Below are positions 1-7,681 of a stretch of DNA of 64,000 nucleotides, in pieces. Position numbers and translations under genes: made by a program. Source of the DNA: Desulfoluna limicola (lineage in GTDB: Bacteria; Desulfobacterota; Desulfobacteria; Desulfobacterales; Desulfolunaceae); the NCBI RefSeq assembly GCF_021654575.1, contig NZ_AP024488.1, positions 5,979,501-6,043,500 on the forward strand. Reading direction: 5' to 3'. The notes beneath the pieces are model-generated. The model saw only the letters and a list, made by a program, of their open reading frames with translations. It was not told where the DNA came from and did no database searches. Each line of letters starts with the position of its first letter. The first letter of the stretch is position 1.

Positions 1-1447
1 CTGCAATGGATCGAGCGGATTCCGTGTTTCTTGCCACCTCGTTGATGGTGGATGTCATCTCTTCCGAGGCCGCAGCAACCATGGAGACGTTGGTGGATGC
101 CTGCTCCATGGCCACGGCAATGGAGGTCATGCTGGCACTCATCTCTTCGGTTGCAGCGGCAACGGTTTCGGTTTTTTTCGATGCCTGGTCAGTTCCCTGG
201 GTCATCTGTTCTGAGATGGTTGCAAGGTCCGTGGAAGATGAGGAGAGGGTCTCGACCCCGGAGGAGATCTCTTTGATCATGCCACCGATATTTGATGTCA
301 TATGGTTGAGGGCGTTTCCGAGTTTGCCAATCTCGTCGTACTGCCTGACCTCAAGGGTCTGACTGAAATCGCCTGTAGCCATGGCTTCTGCAAAGCGGAC
401 CCCTTCTTTGATGGGGCCCGTGATGCTGTTCACGATCAGGTAGAGGATGAGCATCAAAGCGGTGACGGCTGCGGCACCGATACCGATGCTGACATGCTTG
501 ATGTTGTTTGCCTTTTTGAGGGCTTCGGAGACAGGGATGTTCACCATGACTGTCCAGGGGGTGTTGGTGTTGCCGACCCAGACCGGTTCACCAAATCGTC
601 CCACCTCTTCCCCAAGGGCTGCGGACTGGTTTTTGGTGAAAATGCTGTGTCCGGATGAGATGTTTTCTCTGAACGCGTTTAACCAAGGGGCAGCCTGAAA
701 AGCTGATTTGCCGAGGAGATCCGGGTTAGGGTGGGTCACAACGATACCTGTGTTTGAGAGAACGGTTATGTATCCGGTATCAAAGATCCTGATCTTTGTG
801 AATTGTTCCTGGATTGTTTCAAGGGCCATGCTTACTCCCGCCACACCGATGATTTGTCCCTTGTGGCGCATGGGCACACAAAGGCTTGTCATGAGGGTTT
901 TCTTGCCGTTCACGGTGCCAATGAACGGCTCAATCACGGTCTCGGTTCCCTGGCTTTTGGGGATGCGGTAGTAATCCTTTGTCTCATAGCCTGAAAAGGG
1001 GGCAATCGAAATGTCACTTCCCCTGCGGCTTGCGAAGTGGGCGTATCGCCCTGTGGCATCGTATCCTGTCGTATTGGCAAAGGCCGAGTCCCGGTTATCC
1101 AGGGCATTGGGTTCCCATACCATCCAGGTAGATAGGAACGAGGGGTTTTCCGCCGTGAGCTGTTTCAGGATCTGATCCATCGTCTTTCTCTCCGGTATCT
1201 GCCCCGATAGTTTGAGTGCTTCGACGGTCTGGGCCAGGGTCCGGGCTGCAGCCATGGCAACCTCTATCTCGGCCTTTATAATGCCCCCATACCGGTGAGA
1301 TGTTTCAACGGACTTTTCCCGTGCGTCTTCTCGTGCCATGTTTCCGGATTTCACGGCGACGACCCCTATCGTCACAGCAAACGCGAGACATGCGATGGTG
1401 CCGATGTACAGGAACATTCTCATTTTTAAGTTGAGGTTCTTCAGCAT
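1..1447 (-). CDS. Methyl-accepting chemotaxis protein, 3' end outside window
   Basis: Transmembrane chemoreceptor. Reading the minus strand from the ATG at 1447 gives a continuous frame to the window edge (about 482 residues). It starts MLKNLNLKMRMFLYIG followed by a hydrophobic first membrane segment. A periplasmic double-Cache sensor region follows, with typical strings such as PSFLSTWMVWEPNALDN and DYYRIPKSQGTETVIEP. A second membrane segment comes next (IGIGAAAVTALMLILYLIVN), then a HAMP linker (ITGPIKEGVRFAEAMATGDF) and the start of the cytoplasmic helical hairpin, with methylation-type Glu/Gln-rich heptads around AAATEEMSASMTSIA. The conserved hairpin tip that binds CheA/CheW is beyond the window. 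A ribosome-binding site AAGGAG lies 6 bases before the ATG. Double-Cache receptors usually bind small organic acids or amino acids; the ligand here is unknown. A sigma-54-like promoter lies just upstream. Confidence 0.93.
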   Translation of the reverse strand, partial: MLKNLNLKMRMFLYIGTIACLAFAVTIGVVAVKSGNMAREDAREKSVETSHRYGGIIKAEIEVAMAAARTLAQTVEALKLSGQIPERKTMDQILKQLTAENPSFLSTWMVWEPNALDNRDSAFANTTGYDATGRYAHFASRRGSDISIAPFSGYETKDYYRIPKSQGTETVIEPFIGTVNGKKTLMTSLCVPMRHKGQIIGVAGVSMALETIQEQFTKIRIFDTGYITVLSNTGIVVTHPNPDLLGKSAFQAAPWLNAFRENISSGHSIFTKNQSAALGEEVGRFGEPVWVGNTNTPWTVMVNIPVSEALKKANNIKHVSIGIGAAAVTALMLILYLIVNSITGPIKEGVRFAEAMATGDFSQTLEVRQYDEIGKLGNALNHMTSNIGGMIKEISSGVETLSSSSTDLATISEQMTQGTDQASKKTETVAAATEEMSASMTSIAVAMEQASTNVSMVAAASEEMTSTINEVARNTESARSIA

Positions 1448-1481
1448 TTCAAACTCCTTAAGTCAATCAATCAAATAGACA

Positions 1482-1497
1482 TGCAAAGCAATCACCA
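1482..1497 (-). promoter_or_regulatory. Candidate sigma-54 promoter of the chemoreceptor
   Basis: On the minus strand the sequence TGGTGATTGCTTTGCA keeps the sigma-54 layout TGG-N8-TTGCA, with GG and GC ten bases apart. It sits about 35 bases upstream of the ATG. The -24 half is imperfect (TGGTGAT instead of TGGCACG), so this is a candidate only. Confidence 0.35.
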
Positions 1498-2076
1498 TTG
1501 TGCGGGCGACATATTTTTTGTGGATTTGGATTTTATATCGGGAGGGCAGCGAGCCTTTCAGGGGGTTCGGGTTTGATCTCTTGTGGTTTGGATGATGAAA
1601 CGATGTGAACTTTTTAAATGAATAGTAAGTTTTGCTAAAAACATGAATTTAAATGAGGGAAAGGTCAATGTGAATATTCATAAACTAAATTTACAAAATC
1701 AAATTAAGTATCATGTAAGTAGACTAGTTAAAATATAAGCGATACTTATGAATGATGTGACAGTATAGGGAATGTGGGTTGTGTGTAAATATTGCTGATA
1801 TTTCTTATCACGAGTGGGCTGTTTCCGTCATGGGTACGGAGCTGTTGTGGCCCGAGGGCAATGGTGAAGGGTGAGAAACTGAGGTGTGGTTCACGTGTTG
1901 CTCTATGGGCTGAGGCGCACCCATTTTTGTTGCGATGTTCATAGCGTCTCACACGGAATAAAAGGATTGCATGGTTTCCGGGTAAAAAAGGGTTTACCAA
2001 CAACCTGTTCTTTCATTACTATCCTGCGGCACTGTTCGATCTCGGGATATGCCCTTGAAAAAGTGTATAAACAGTG
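1498..2076. other. AT-rich intergenic region, no gene seen
   Basis: Divergent spacer between the chemoreceptor and the TetR regulator. The segment around 1600-1745 is strongly AT-rich compared with the rest of the window. Short open frames here lack a ribosome-binding site and show no recognisable protein. No family A-C repeat was seen. Confidence 0.6.
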
Positions 2077-2105
2077 TTGACAGATAAAAATAACGAGTGT
2101 TATAT
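2077..2105 (+). promoter_or_regulatory. Sigma-70 promoter of the TetR gene
   Basis: TTGACA at 2077-2082, a 17-base spacer, then TTATAT at 2100-2105 (TATATA one base further on). The predicted transcript starts about 15-20 bases before the tetR-type ATG at 2131. Confidence 0.6.
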
Positions 2106-2118
2106 AACAATCATTATT
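2089..2118. promoter_or_regulatory. Nested 30-bp palindrome, likely TetR operator
   Basis: An inner perfect palindrome TGTTATATAACA (2098-2109) shares its centre (2103.5) with outer arms AATAACGA (2089-2096) and TCATTATT (2111-2118), which pair with one mismatch. It covers the -10 box and the predicted start of transcription of the adjacent TetR-family gene. This is the usual position and size for an autoregulatory TetR operator. Confidence 0.55.
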
Positions 2119-2130
2119 TGAAGAGAGATT

Positions 2131-2727
2131 ATGCCGCCAAAGTCCAAATACACCCTACATGATATTGTTGACGCCGCATTCAACGTTGCCCGCAGGGAGG
2201 GCATGGAGAAGTTGACCGCCCGAACCATTGCCGCTGAACTCAATGCCTCCACCATGCCCATCTACTCATGCGGTAAGAGCATGGCCGAAATTGAGATTGA
2301 GGTGGTAAAAAAGGCCTGGGAGACCCTGAGGGGCTATCAGGAGAAACCGAGGAGTCATGATACCTACCTGGATTTGGGGGTTGGGTATGTTCTCTTCGCA
2401 AAGAGTGAAAGGCATCTTTTTCGGTGTGTTCACAACGATAAGTACAGAGAGATCAACACGCTGCTGGGGGATGAGAATTTACAGCGAAGTTTGGATCTGC
2501 TTGCGGATTACCCTCTGTTTGCCGGGGTTCCGCAGGGTATCAAAGAGAAGATACTGATTCAGGGGTGGATCTATTCCCACGGGCTTGCAGATCTCATGCT
2601 CAACTCCCTGGCCGAGAGGGTGCAGGAACTCAAAACGGAAAAGCAGATTACCGACTATTTCCTTGAAGCCAACCTGATGTCCTGGGAAGGCCTTAAAAGC
2701 ATCGTGGAGCAATATCGCACGTCGTAA
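2131..2727 (+). CDS. TetR/AcrR family transcriptional regulator
   Basis: 198-residue DNA-binding regulator. The N-terminal helix-turn-helix covers about residues 8-50: YTLHDIVDAAFNVARREG, then LTARTIAAELNASTMPIYSC in the recognition-helix position, the place where TetR proteins usually read S/T-x-x-x-(L/I)-Y-x-(H/Y)-F. The C-terminal helical part is the ligand-binding and dimerisation domain and gives no clue to the effector. Start choice: ATG at 2131, preceded by AAGAGAG and by a good sigma-70 promoter carrying a 30-bp palindrome, so autorepression is likely. No efflux pump or enzyme gene is adjacent in the same direction. The regulated target is therefore unknown; the DUF1571 gene follows after 409 bases. 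Confidence 0.88.
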   Translation: MPPKSKYTLHDIVDAAFNVARREGMEKLTARTIAAELNASTMPIYSCGKSMAEIEIEVVKKAWETLRGYQEKPRSHDTYLDLGVGYVLFAKSERHLFRCVHNDKYREINTLLGDENLQRSLDLLADYPLFAGVPQGIKEKILIQGWIYSHGLADLMLNSLAERVQELKTEKQITDYFLEANLMSWEGLKSIVEQYRTS

Positions 2728-3136
2728 GAAAAGAGACGAAGAAGGGACTTCCGCCCTGACACTCTCTCTGGGTGGCAGGAAGGCAGAGAAACTTTCGGGC
2801 AACCACATGGGCCGGTGGGGCGGTTTCAGGCCCGGGAGCCGGCAAGACCCGTGAAGCACCAGGGGTTGATGAATTACCTCCATATTTCATATTGAAACCT
2901 TGCCTGGGTACAATCTGAAATATACAAGGCCCCTGTCAATGCTGCGTGGCGTCTTGCCGGTTCCCTCTCCCGGCAATGTCCACACCTCAGGCGTTGAGGT
3001 CAAAGACAGTGGCAACACAGCCCCTGTCAGGTGGTCAGGGCGTGAGGTCATGGTTTGGGATTACTGGAACAATCGAACACGTGGTTTTCATGAAATCAAG
3101 AGCTCACCCGACTCTCCCCTCATCGCAGGAGGTATC
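2728..3136. other. Intergenic region, no gene seen
   Basis: Spacer between the TetR gene and the DUF1571 gene. An open frame continues upstream of the DUF1571 start back to 2900. Its residues are not signal-peptide-like and it lacks a ribosome-binding site, so it is treated as non-coding. No repeat of families A-C was seen. Confidence 0.5.
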
Positions 3137-3823
3137 ATGAAGCAGATCCTTAGTTTGGCCTTGCTCTTTCTTTTGTCCGTTCACACCTGTTCAGCCTACG
3201 CCTCCCCCGACGAAACCGTTTCAGACGTCATTGTGAAGATGAAGGAGAGCAACGCAAAAATTCATGACATGCAGTGTCTCTTTGTCAAAAGCATCGTCAA
3301 AAATGGAAAACAGCTTCCCCCCGCCACCATGTCCCTCAAATACTTGAAAGAGCCCGAAACGATTTATATCGAGTTCCTCGATCGCTACAAGGGGCGAAAA
3401 TGCCTCTACGTGAAGGGGGAAAACAACGGGAAGATACTGGTTCGCGTGCCCGGGTTGATGAAATTCATGAAGATTAAGATGGATCCCCGTGGCAAACAGG
3501 CCATGGAGGAGGACATCGATCCCATGACCAGCATGGGCTTTGGCGCTGTCATTGACTCCGTGGAGCAGTGGTACCAAGTCTCCCTTACCGCAGCTGATTT
3601 CCAAGCGGAGCTCCTGAAGGATACCCCGGTCGACGGGGGGCTTTATCACCTGATTGCAATCGGGGCAGGCTCGGAGGAGGGTGGGTATCTCCACCTGTAT
3701 GTGGATCGGGACACCTATCTTCCCTACAGGGTCAGGTACAGGCTGGAGGAGAACAGCGCGGTTTACACCTACAAAAACCTGCAGAGCAACACCAATCTAT
3801 CCCGTGACGACCTCCCTTTTTAG
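3137..3823 (+). CDS. DUF1571-type secreted outer-membrane-lipoprotein-sorting-like protein
   Basis: 228-residue exported protein. The start is ATG 3137, where an excellent AGGAGG (3127-3132) precedes a classical signal peptide MKQILSLALLFLLSVHTCSA. The frame is open further upstream but without export signal. The mature part (DETVSDVIVKMKESNAKIHDMQCLF, read in two pieces, then PETIYIEFLDRYKGRKCLYV, KILVRVPGLMKFMKIKMDP and LYVDRDTYLPYRVRYRLEEN) matches the DUF1571 family. This family resembles LolA/LolB-like beta-sheet folds that bind lipids in the periplasm. The function is not experimentally defined for the family as far as I know. It stands alone; a family A repeat begins 14 bases after the stop. 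Confidence 0.75.
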   Translation: MKQILSLALLFLLSVHTCSAYASPDETVSDVIVKMKESNAKIHDMQCLFVKSIVKNGKQLPPATMSLKYLKEPETIYIEFLDRYKGRKCLYVKGENNGKILVRVPGLMKFMKIKMDPRGKQAMEEDIDPMTSMGFGAVIDSVEQWYQVSLTAADFQAELLKDTPVDGGLYHLIAIGAGSEEGGYLHLYVDRDTYLPYRVRYRLEENSAVYTYKNLQSNTNLSRDDLPF

Positions 3824-3836
3824 GCCATGAATGCAA

Positions 3837-4033
3837 GTAGCCATTCAGCTCAATATTGCCTCCGGCGGCCCTGCCGGGGGCCAAACTTTTGAAACGTAGG
3901 ATAAACAGGTCTTTATAAATGAGTCCTGGAAACTCTCGATTCAAAGGCGGATGTGATTTGACCCGAGGAACGAGGGGGTAAAGCGCATCCGCAACCTGCT
4001 TTCAAGGTGGCACACCTTGCTGCCGCCGGAGGC
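3837..4033. repeat. Family A repeat, X+Y modules
   Basis: Starts GTAGCCATTCAGCT, then GCCTCCGGCGGCCCTGCC and GGGGGCCAAACTTTTG (module X). It continues with GGCGGATGTGATTTGACCC, GAGGAACGAGG and the end GCCGCCGGAGGC (module Y). The right-hand CTGAATAGTTAC end is missing. Confidence 0.8.
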
Positions 4034-4169
4034 ATTGTTTTCGTTCACCATATTCTGTTTCTGTTCCCAAGCGAGCCGTCATGCGTCATTCCGGTGGTCA
4101 CACTTCGTCCGATACCGGCATAATCACTGAAACGTCGTCACACCCCTTACCTTACGTTGGGAGATGAAC

Positions 4170-4907
4170 ATGGACAAAAGCTTTGTAATCACACAGTTGA
4201 TGGGTTTTGTTATCCATTTTTCCGTTGCGTTCGTGAATGGCCTTCTGGTCCGGCATAAAAACGTGAAGGTTAATTACACCCGTAAGATCAATCACTTCCT
4301 CCTTTTTTTTCTCCCCATCTACCTTCACTCCGTGTTCAGCTATGAAAGGACCCTGGAGTCCACGGTCATGGGGATGATCATCATGGTCGCGACCCTTATC
4401 ATCTACATCGAGCCCATCAGGTCCCGGGTTCCCATGATCGCCACGGCATTTCTCTCCTTTGACCGACCGGAAGACAGGCCCTACACCCTTCTTTGGCTTT
4501 CAACCCAGATGGTGGCAGGCTCACTCATCATGATTCCCCTGATTATCTATTTCTCAAGCATCGGTATGATTGAGTTGATCTATATCCCCCTTCTTATTAA
4601 CGGGGTCGGTGACGGGCTGGCCGAGCCCGTGGGAATTCGTTTTGGAAAGCATCCCTACAGAACATGGGCCCTTTTCACCCGGAAACGATACATCCGGACC
4701 CTGGAAGGAAGCGCCTGCGTGCTTTTTATCAGCATCATCACCATTGTCCTTTTCCGGGCGAGTTTTACGACGCCTCAGTTCATCGTCGCCCTGGCCGCTG
4801 TGCCCGTGGTGATGACCCTGGCTGAAGCCCTCTCCCCCCATACCTGGGACACCCCTTTTCTCTACACCATATCGGGGCTCTCTCTTTCGGGCATATTGAT
4901 GATTTAA
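4170..4907 (+). CDS. CTP-dependent polyprenol/dolichol/phytol kinase-like membrane protein
   Basis: 245-residue integral membrane protein with about seven hydrophobic segments. It carries features of the SEC59/phytol-kinase/CDP-archaeol-synthase superfamily: RKINHFLLFFLP near residue 37, and the loop GDGLAEPVGIRFGKHPYRT followed by RYIRTLEGSACV (residues about 150-190). These match the conserved G-D-x-x-A...G-R/K-x-x-G-x-H...K-T/x-x-E-G-S pattern that binds the nucleotide. Likely reaction: CTP-dependent phosphorylation of an isoprenoid alcohol, or a related lipid-activation step at the inner membrane. The substrate cannot be read from sequence. Start choice: ATG 4170 is 6 bases after GGGAG; ATG 4164 in the same frame is too close to it. 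Single-gene unit followed by a 12-bp hairpin. Confidence 0.72.
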   Translation: MDKSFVITQLMGFVIHFSVAFVNGLLVRHKNVKVNYTRKINHFLLFFLPIYLHSVFSYERTLESTVMGMIIMVATLIIYIEPIRSRVPMIATAFLSFDRPEDRPYTLLWLSTQMVAGSLIMIPLIIYFSSIGMIELIYIPLLINGVGDGLAEPVGIRFGKHPYRTWALFTRKRYIRTLEGSACVLFISIITIVLFRASFTTPQFIVALAAVPVVMTLAEALSPHTWDTPFLYTISGLSLSGILMI

Positions 4908-4918
4908 GCGGGAAGAAT

Positions 4919-4954
4919 CACAGAAGGCACAGGAAGAACATCGTGCCTTCTGTG
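4919..4954 (+). terminator. Hairpin terminator candidate
   Basis: Perfect 12-bp stem CACAGAAGGCAC / GTGCCTTCTGTG with a 12-base loop, followed by GTTTAG. It lies 12 bases after the stop of the kinase-like gene. The T run is weak. Confidence 0.5.
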
Positions 4955-4967
4955 GTTTAGATGTGTG

Positions 4968-5115
4968 GTAACAGCCTACGGCGGCAAGGTGTGTCACCCT
5001 GAAAGCAGGTCACGGATGCGCTTTTAAAGCTGAATTCGTTCAAGTCTAATTTTTTAGACCAGTTTATTAAACTATTTAAAACTTTAGCCCCCGGAGGCTC
5101 AAGATGAATAGCTAC
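4968..5115. repeat. Family A repeat, degenerate copy
   Basis: Runs from GTAACAGCCTACGGCGGCAA to AGCCCCCGGAGGCTC and GAATAGCTAC. Both ends and the AAGGTGTG...CACC hairpin are recognisable, but the core is eroded. It fills the space before the stop of the rhodanese-YedE gene on the other strand. Confidence 0.6.
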
Positions 5116-5146
5116 GATAAAGTTGCAATGGCATTTGGGGCTACAC

Positions 5147-7150
5147 TCACTGCACCGGTAAGGTTGGGGTGGCCGCCCACTGGGTCCAGCCGGCGTCGAA
5201 CCACTTGACACGGGTGTAGCCCAGAAGTCGTGTGAGTACGAAGTAGGTCTGGCTTGCTTGATGGCCTGTGCGGCAGTGAACAATCACAGGGGAGTCCAGC
5301 GTCGGAATGAGAGCCCCATAGAGAGTTCGGAGCTCCTCTTGGGGCTTGAAGGTGTTGTAGGTGCCTAAATTTATGACGTCATCTGAGAAGGGCCGATTGA
5401 TGGCACCTGGGATGTGGCCACCCCTGGCCTCATCTTGTTTTTTTCCGGTGAAATAGTCTGTGGGGCGGACATCTATAATGAGGGTACCTGGCTTGCTAAT
5501 GGTCGTCATCACCTCTGCTGCTGTCACGGTAAAGGAGTCAGGCTGGGTCGGCACTGGATAGGAGGTTGCTTTTACGGATGGAAGAATAGTGTCTATGGGG
5601 CGTCTCTCCGTCGACCATTTTGGGAATCCTCCCTGCAGGATCCCATAGCGAGTGTGTCCCAGCCGCTCACACGCCATGCCTGCTAAGGTTGCATCCTGGA
5701 GTTTGTCGGTGCATACGAATACCAGAAGATCTTCGGGGGCAATTCCCATCATCGAGACGTGCTCGGCGAGCATCGATCCGGGAAGAAGGGAGGATGGAAC
5801 CCCATGGACATTTCCTCTTAGGTTCTCGACGTTTAAGCTGAGGGAGCCTGGGATATGACCGGTATTGTATTCGGGTTGACCCCTGAGGTCGATTATTTTG
5901 AGGTCAGGTGTCCCCAGCACCGTATTCAGCCATTCGGTTTCAATGAGTCCAGGCAATGGAGGAGGGGGGGCGCTCGGAGGCCGTTCTACCTGGGTGGAGG
6001 GTTGAGACTCGATTGTGGGGGGGGCGGGGGTGAGGAAAAAGGTGCGCCATGCGTTTATTTTCATCGCAAGGGGGGGGGAGACGGGTTCCGCCCTTAAAGA
6101 TATCGGTTTCAAGCAGGCTGCCAAGAATCCATCTAATCCATCAGTGAGGAAGTAGACGTTCGTAAATCCCAGCCGGAAGAGGCTGTCCCGTGCTTGGGCA
6201 GGATGGGTCATGCCGTTGGAGTAGAGCACTATAAGGCCTTTGTTTTTGTATGTAGATAGGCCTTCCGCTAGATGAGCTACCGGTATGTTTATGGCGGACC
6301 TAAGGTGAAATTGCGCAAATTCTTCGGGGGGACGGATATCGACGAGCAGGAGCAAGGGGTCCATAGCGATGAGGCGGTCCGCGAGTTCCTGGGGGCCCAT
6401 GTGGTCACGCCCGCCTTCTACCCCCTCAAGGAGCAAGGCCTCCTGTGGGCCAGTTGGCAGCGATGCCATTGAGCTGGCAGGTGGGTTTGCCACGGCAAAG
6501 AGCCCGAATGCTCCGGTGATGAGAATTACGCTGAAGACCTTCAGAAATGGGGTTCCCCACATCTCTCCCGTGCCTTGATTTGTTTTTTCGATGTACTCAG
6601 AGCCCCAGAAACAACCGACGGCGATAAGGGTCAGGCCAAAGGCGAGTGTGGCCTCGGAAACTCCTAAAGCGTCGTATGCGAAAACGACCCCTCGATCCGC
6701 TGAGGTGAGGGCCCCAATCAACGGATAAATTTCGTTGTAGAGCATGCTTCCGCCGGTGGCCCCTATGAGAAAAACCAGTGCGTCAATTTTGCCCGAGGCC
6801 AGCCCAACGGCCCCAGTGCCAGGGCACCAACCACTCATGACAAAGCCGACGCCAAACATCAGCCCTCCCACGATCTGTGCTGCATATAGGGTGTGAAGAA
6901 AGTAGACGTTATCCGTTGTGACCCAGCCAAAGGCTTTGGCGTACGAAATGCCGATCATGGCGATGACCACGGCCGTAAACATCACCTTCAGTACCGCCAT
7001 ATCCCGGAAGTAAAAGATACCCGCTAATCGGCGTGAACTGCCAAATCCCGCATTCTCCAAAGCGACACCGAAGGCGATGCCAATGAGAAGGCTCGTAAGC
7101 AATGCGGCGGGTGTATTCAGCGCTCCAAGGTGAAAGAATGTATTAATCAT
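5147..7150 (-). CDS. YeeE/YedE sulfur transporter half fused to three rhodanese domains
   Basis: 667-residue membrane protein. Residues 1-225 hold about six transmembrane helices of the YeeE/YedE (thiosulfate/sulfur permease) family, with the hallmark cysteine motif GFVMSGWCPGTGAVG; such cysteines relay sulfane sulfur through the channel in TsuA-type proteins. Three rhodanese folds follow. The first (about 245-345; LLLLVDIRPPEEFAQFHLRS) lacks a catalytic Cys (VLYSNGMTHPAQA). The second (about 405-515) has VFVCTDKLQDA. The third (about 545-660) has the full loop VIVHCRTGHQASQ. A proline-rich linker (PPSAPPPPLPG) separates the first from the second. The gene overlaps the preceding yedE-like gene by 8 bases and is the last gene of a three-gene operon. 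Likely role: moving thiosulfate or persulfide sulfur across the inner membrane with on-board sulfurtransfer. The side of the membrane bearing the rhodaneses is not certain. Confidence 0.88.
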   Translation of the reverse strand: MINTFFHLGALNTPAALLTSLLIGIAFGVALENAGFGSSRRLAGIFYFRDMAVLKVMFTAVVIAMIGISYAKAFGWVTTDNVYFLHTLYAAQIVGGLMFGVGFVMSGWCPGTGAVGLASGKIDALVFLIGATGGSMLYNEIYPLIGALTSADRGVVFAYDALGVSEATLAFGLTLIAVGCFWGSEYIEKTNQGTGEMWGTPFLKVFSVILITGAFGLFAVANPPASSMASLPTGPQEALLLEGVEGGRDHMGPQELADRLIAMDPLLLLVDIRPPEEFAQFHLRSAINIPVAHLAEGLSTYKNKGLIVLYSNGMTHPAQARDSLFRLGFTNVYFLTDGLDGFLAACLKPISLRAEPVSPPLAMKINAWRTFFLTPAPPTIESQPSTQVERPPSAPPPPLPGLIETEWLNTVLGTPDLKIIDLRGQPEYNTGHIPGSLSLNVENLRGNVHGVPSSLLPGSMLAEHVSMMGIAPEDLLVFVCTDKLQDATLAGMACERLGHTRYGILQGGFPKWSTERRPIDTILPSVKATSYPVPTQPDSFTVTAAEVMTTISKPGTLIIDVRPTDYFTGKKQDEARGGHIPGAINRPFSDDVINLGTYNTFKPQEELRTLYGALIPTLDSPVIVHCRTGHQASQTYFVLTRLLGYTRVKWFDAGWTQWAATPTLPVQ

Positions 7151-7679
7151 CCCATTGCCTCCTTACAAACCAAGCGGTGGCAAATCCACCGACAAAGATA
7201 CAGATCAGAAAGAGAAGGCTTCCAACGAGGAGCACAGCGCTGCCGGAGAGGGCCTGGCCAGAGGTACACCCGTTGGCTAGTCGACTAGCGAAGCCGGCGA
7301 GGAACCCACCAGTCAAGGCAAATAGAAGGCGTTTTTCAGGAGCGCACGCGGCCCCTCGCTCAATGGTAATTTTACAGCGATTGGCAAGCAGAGCGGAGAT
7401 CAGCCCACCAAAGAACACTCCCACCAGCATGTATACGAGATAGTAGCGAAGGGGAGTTTGACCCCACAGCCCAAAGTAGTCACTGGCCAGGGTTCGGACA
7501 GGTGCAACTGTGAGTTCCAAGGCCGCTCCCAGTCGAGCGACACCCGAGGAGGCCCCAAGGCCGGTGCCTAAAAGCAGGTAGGATAGGAGAAGAGTTATCC
7601 CCAACATGAAGCCTGCGTAATAGGGGTTGAGATATGCCTTCTGGGGCATAGGGGCATGGGCCTTTTTTTTTGCATTCAT
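7143..7679 (-). CDS. YeeE/YedE family membrane protein, N-terminal half type
   Basis: 178-residue membrane protein with four hydrophobic helices and the conserved cysteine motif RLANGCTSGQALSG near residue 135. It also has a smaller conserved pattern LISALLANRCKITIERG. This is the complementary half of a YeeE/YedE permease; full-length homologues carry both halves in one chain, so the two adjacent genes probably form one heteromeric channel. Start choice: ATG 7679 lies 2 bases after the upstream stop (7682). A GTG at 7688 is in frame but has no ribosome-binding site. The 3' end overlaps the rhodanese-YedE gene by 8 bases, which indicates translational coupling. Confidence 0.85.
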   Translation of the reverse strand: MNAKKKAHAPMPQKAYLNPYYAGFMLGITLLLSYLLLGTGLGASSGVARLGAALELTVAPVRTLASDYFGLWGQTPLRYYLVYMLVGVFFGGLISALLANRCKITIERGAACAPEKRLLFALTGGFLAGFASRLANGCTSGQALSGSAVLLVGSLLFLICIFVGGFATAWFVRRQWDD

Positions 7680-7681
7680 AA

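Noticed and set aside
2900..3136. N-terminal extension of the DUF1571 protein
   Set aside because: The downstream ATG at 3137 has AGGAGG and a clean signal peptide; the extension would bury the signal peptide inside the chain.
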